Assembly: GCA_026874595.1 (NCBI GenBank)
Contig: CM049310.1
Span: 18,638,058 to 18,702,057 of the forward strand
Direction of reading: 5' to 3'
DNA from: Sipunculus nudus
Taxonomy: Eukaryota; Annelida; Sipuncula; Golfingiida; Sipunculidae
DNA length: 64,000 nt
The position numbers were made by a program, and so were the translations under genes. Under the pieces are notes generated by a model. It ran no database searches, was not told where the DNA came from, and saw only the letters and a program-made list of their open reading frames with translations. Below, piece after piece: positions 62,965 through 64,000 of this stretch. Position 1 is the first letter of the stretch. Each line of letters begins with the position of its first letter.

Positions 62965-63394
62965 CTGAAATAAAAAAGTATGGATTCCTAAAATAATGGA
63001 AAATCTTGATAAATTACACATAACATACACACACCCTGCATGTTAGTATATAATATTTTTTGTCAATGGTTAAACATGGTTTATGTTTTAACCTTTTTAA
63101 AAGCTACTGATAAAATGGTTCAGTATAATGATTTATTCTGAGAGTAAATACAAGTTCACAAATATAATTATATTAAAAGTATGAGGGACAATAATATACT
63201 GTTTCTGTTTCAAAAAAGGTCATATAGAGCTGTTAAAATCTGTTTAAGAATAGGATAAACCAACCAGTACTTTCAATCATTCATGATTACTGTGTATATA
63301 ACAGCTGTCAATGGATCCTCATGAATTTTTAGGACTGACCACAGACATGAAAATTATATGTTTTGTGAGACAAATCATCTGGAGAACTTCACTG
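62965..63394. other. TRMT10B intron, no feature
   Basis: 430 bp, AT-rich, nothing recognised. Confidence 0.5.
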
Positions 63395-64000
63395 TGAATT
63401 CCTGGAAAACCTGGACTCTGACCTTACCATGAATTCCAGGAAGTGCTGGACTCTGACCTTACCATGAATTCAAGGAAGTGCTGGACTCTGACCTACCCTG
63501 AATTCCAGGAAGTGCTGGACTCTGACCTGACCATGAATTCCAGGAAGTGCTGGACTCTGACCTTACCATGAATTCCAGGAAGTGCTGGACTCTGACCTTA
63601 TCATGAATTCCAGGAAATGCTGGACTCTGACCTCACCATGAATTCCAGGAAGTGCTGGACTCTGACCTTACCCTGAATTCCAGGAAGTGCTGGACTCTGA
63701 CCTTACCATGAATTCCAGAAAGTGCTGGATTCTGACCTTACCATGAATTCCAGGAAGTGCTGGACTCTGACCTTACCATGAATTCCAGGAAATGCTGGAC
63801 TCTGACCTCACCATGAATTCCAGGAAGTGCTGGACTCTGACCTCACAATGAATTCCTGGAAGTGCTGGACTCTGACCTTACCATGAATTCCAGAAAGTGC
63901 TGGATTCTGACCTTACCATGAAAGACGGGAAGCTCTGGACTCAAACCTTACCATGAATTCTTGGAAGCCCTGGGCCTGAACTTCCCAAAAATTCCTGGAA
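63395..64000. repeat. 35-bp minisatellite, about 17 units, running off the window
   Basis: Unit CTGGACTCTGACCTTACCAT then GAATTCCAGGAAGTG, about 17 copies, the last ones more diverged. On the TRMT10B sense strand each typical unit contains ATG|GTAAGG, a good splice-donor core. It lies in the intron upstream of exon 62818-62964; the preceding exon is outside the window. Confidence 0.93.

Overview
The window is animal nuclear DNA: spliced genes with GT-AG introns, LINE, SINE and MITE insertions, many micro- and minisatellites and a long satellite array. The Argonaute protein resembles the single miRNA-type AGO of protostomes, and the repeats are dense and AT-rich, so I infer a lophotrochozoan, most likely a bivalve mollusc. 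The phylum is inference, not something read directly.

Two genes are recognisable, both on the minus strand. (1) An AGO1/AGO2-class Argonaute runs from its start codon at 37665 leftwards past position 1. Seventeen exons can be placed by splice sites, reading phase and protein similarity. They encode a Gly/Pro-rich N-terminal tail, the N domain, L1, PAZ, L2 and the start of MID; the rest of MID and PIWI lie beyond the left edge. One path through the exons (using one of the two L2 exons) gives 1772 nt, or 590 codons plus 2 nt, with every junction in phase. (2) A TRMT10-family tRNA (position 9) methyltransferase, closest to TRMT10B, occupies 56279 to beyond 64000; its last three exons are present.

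Layout: 1-9710 is the last visible AGO exon plus an 8.5 kb intron full of tandem and dispersed repeats and a 5'-truncated LINE nested in another repeat. 9711-22845 holds the compact AGO exon cluster, with a duplicated L2 exon and a 28-bp minisatellite that overlaps a splice donor. 22846-35503 is a 12.7 kb intron with a 35-unit, 197-bp satellite array. 35504-37701 holds the 5' AGO exons, a hAT-type MITE and promoter-like motifs. 37.8-56.2 kb is intergenic, with MITEs, a SINE, (AT)n tracts, repeats rich in nuclear-receptor half-sites and a 30-bp minisatellite. 56.3-64 kb is TRMT10B, whose 5.5 kb intron carries the same repeat families as the AGO intron, a decayed LINE and, at the window edge, a 35-bp minisatellite.

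The most unusual signals are in AGO. A tandem array of 24 units starts exactly on the 5' splice site of a PAZ exon, so the splice donor itself has been copied, and any use of a downstream copy would end in an immediate in-frame TAA. There is also a pair of equal-length (123 bp), phase-0 alternative exons for the PAZ-MID linker.
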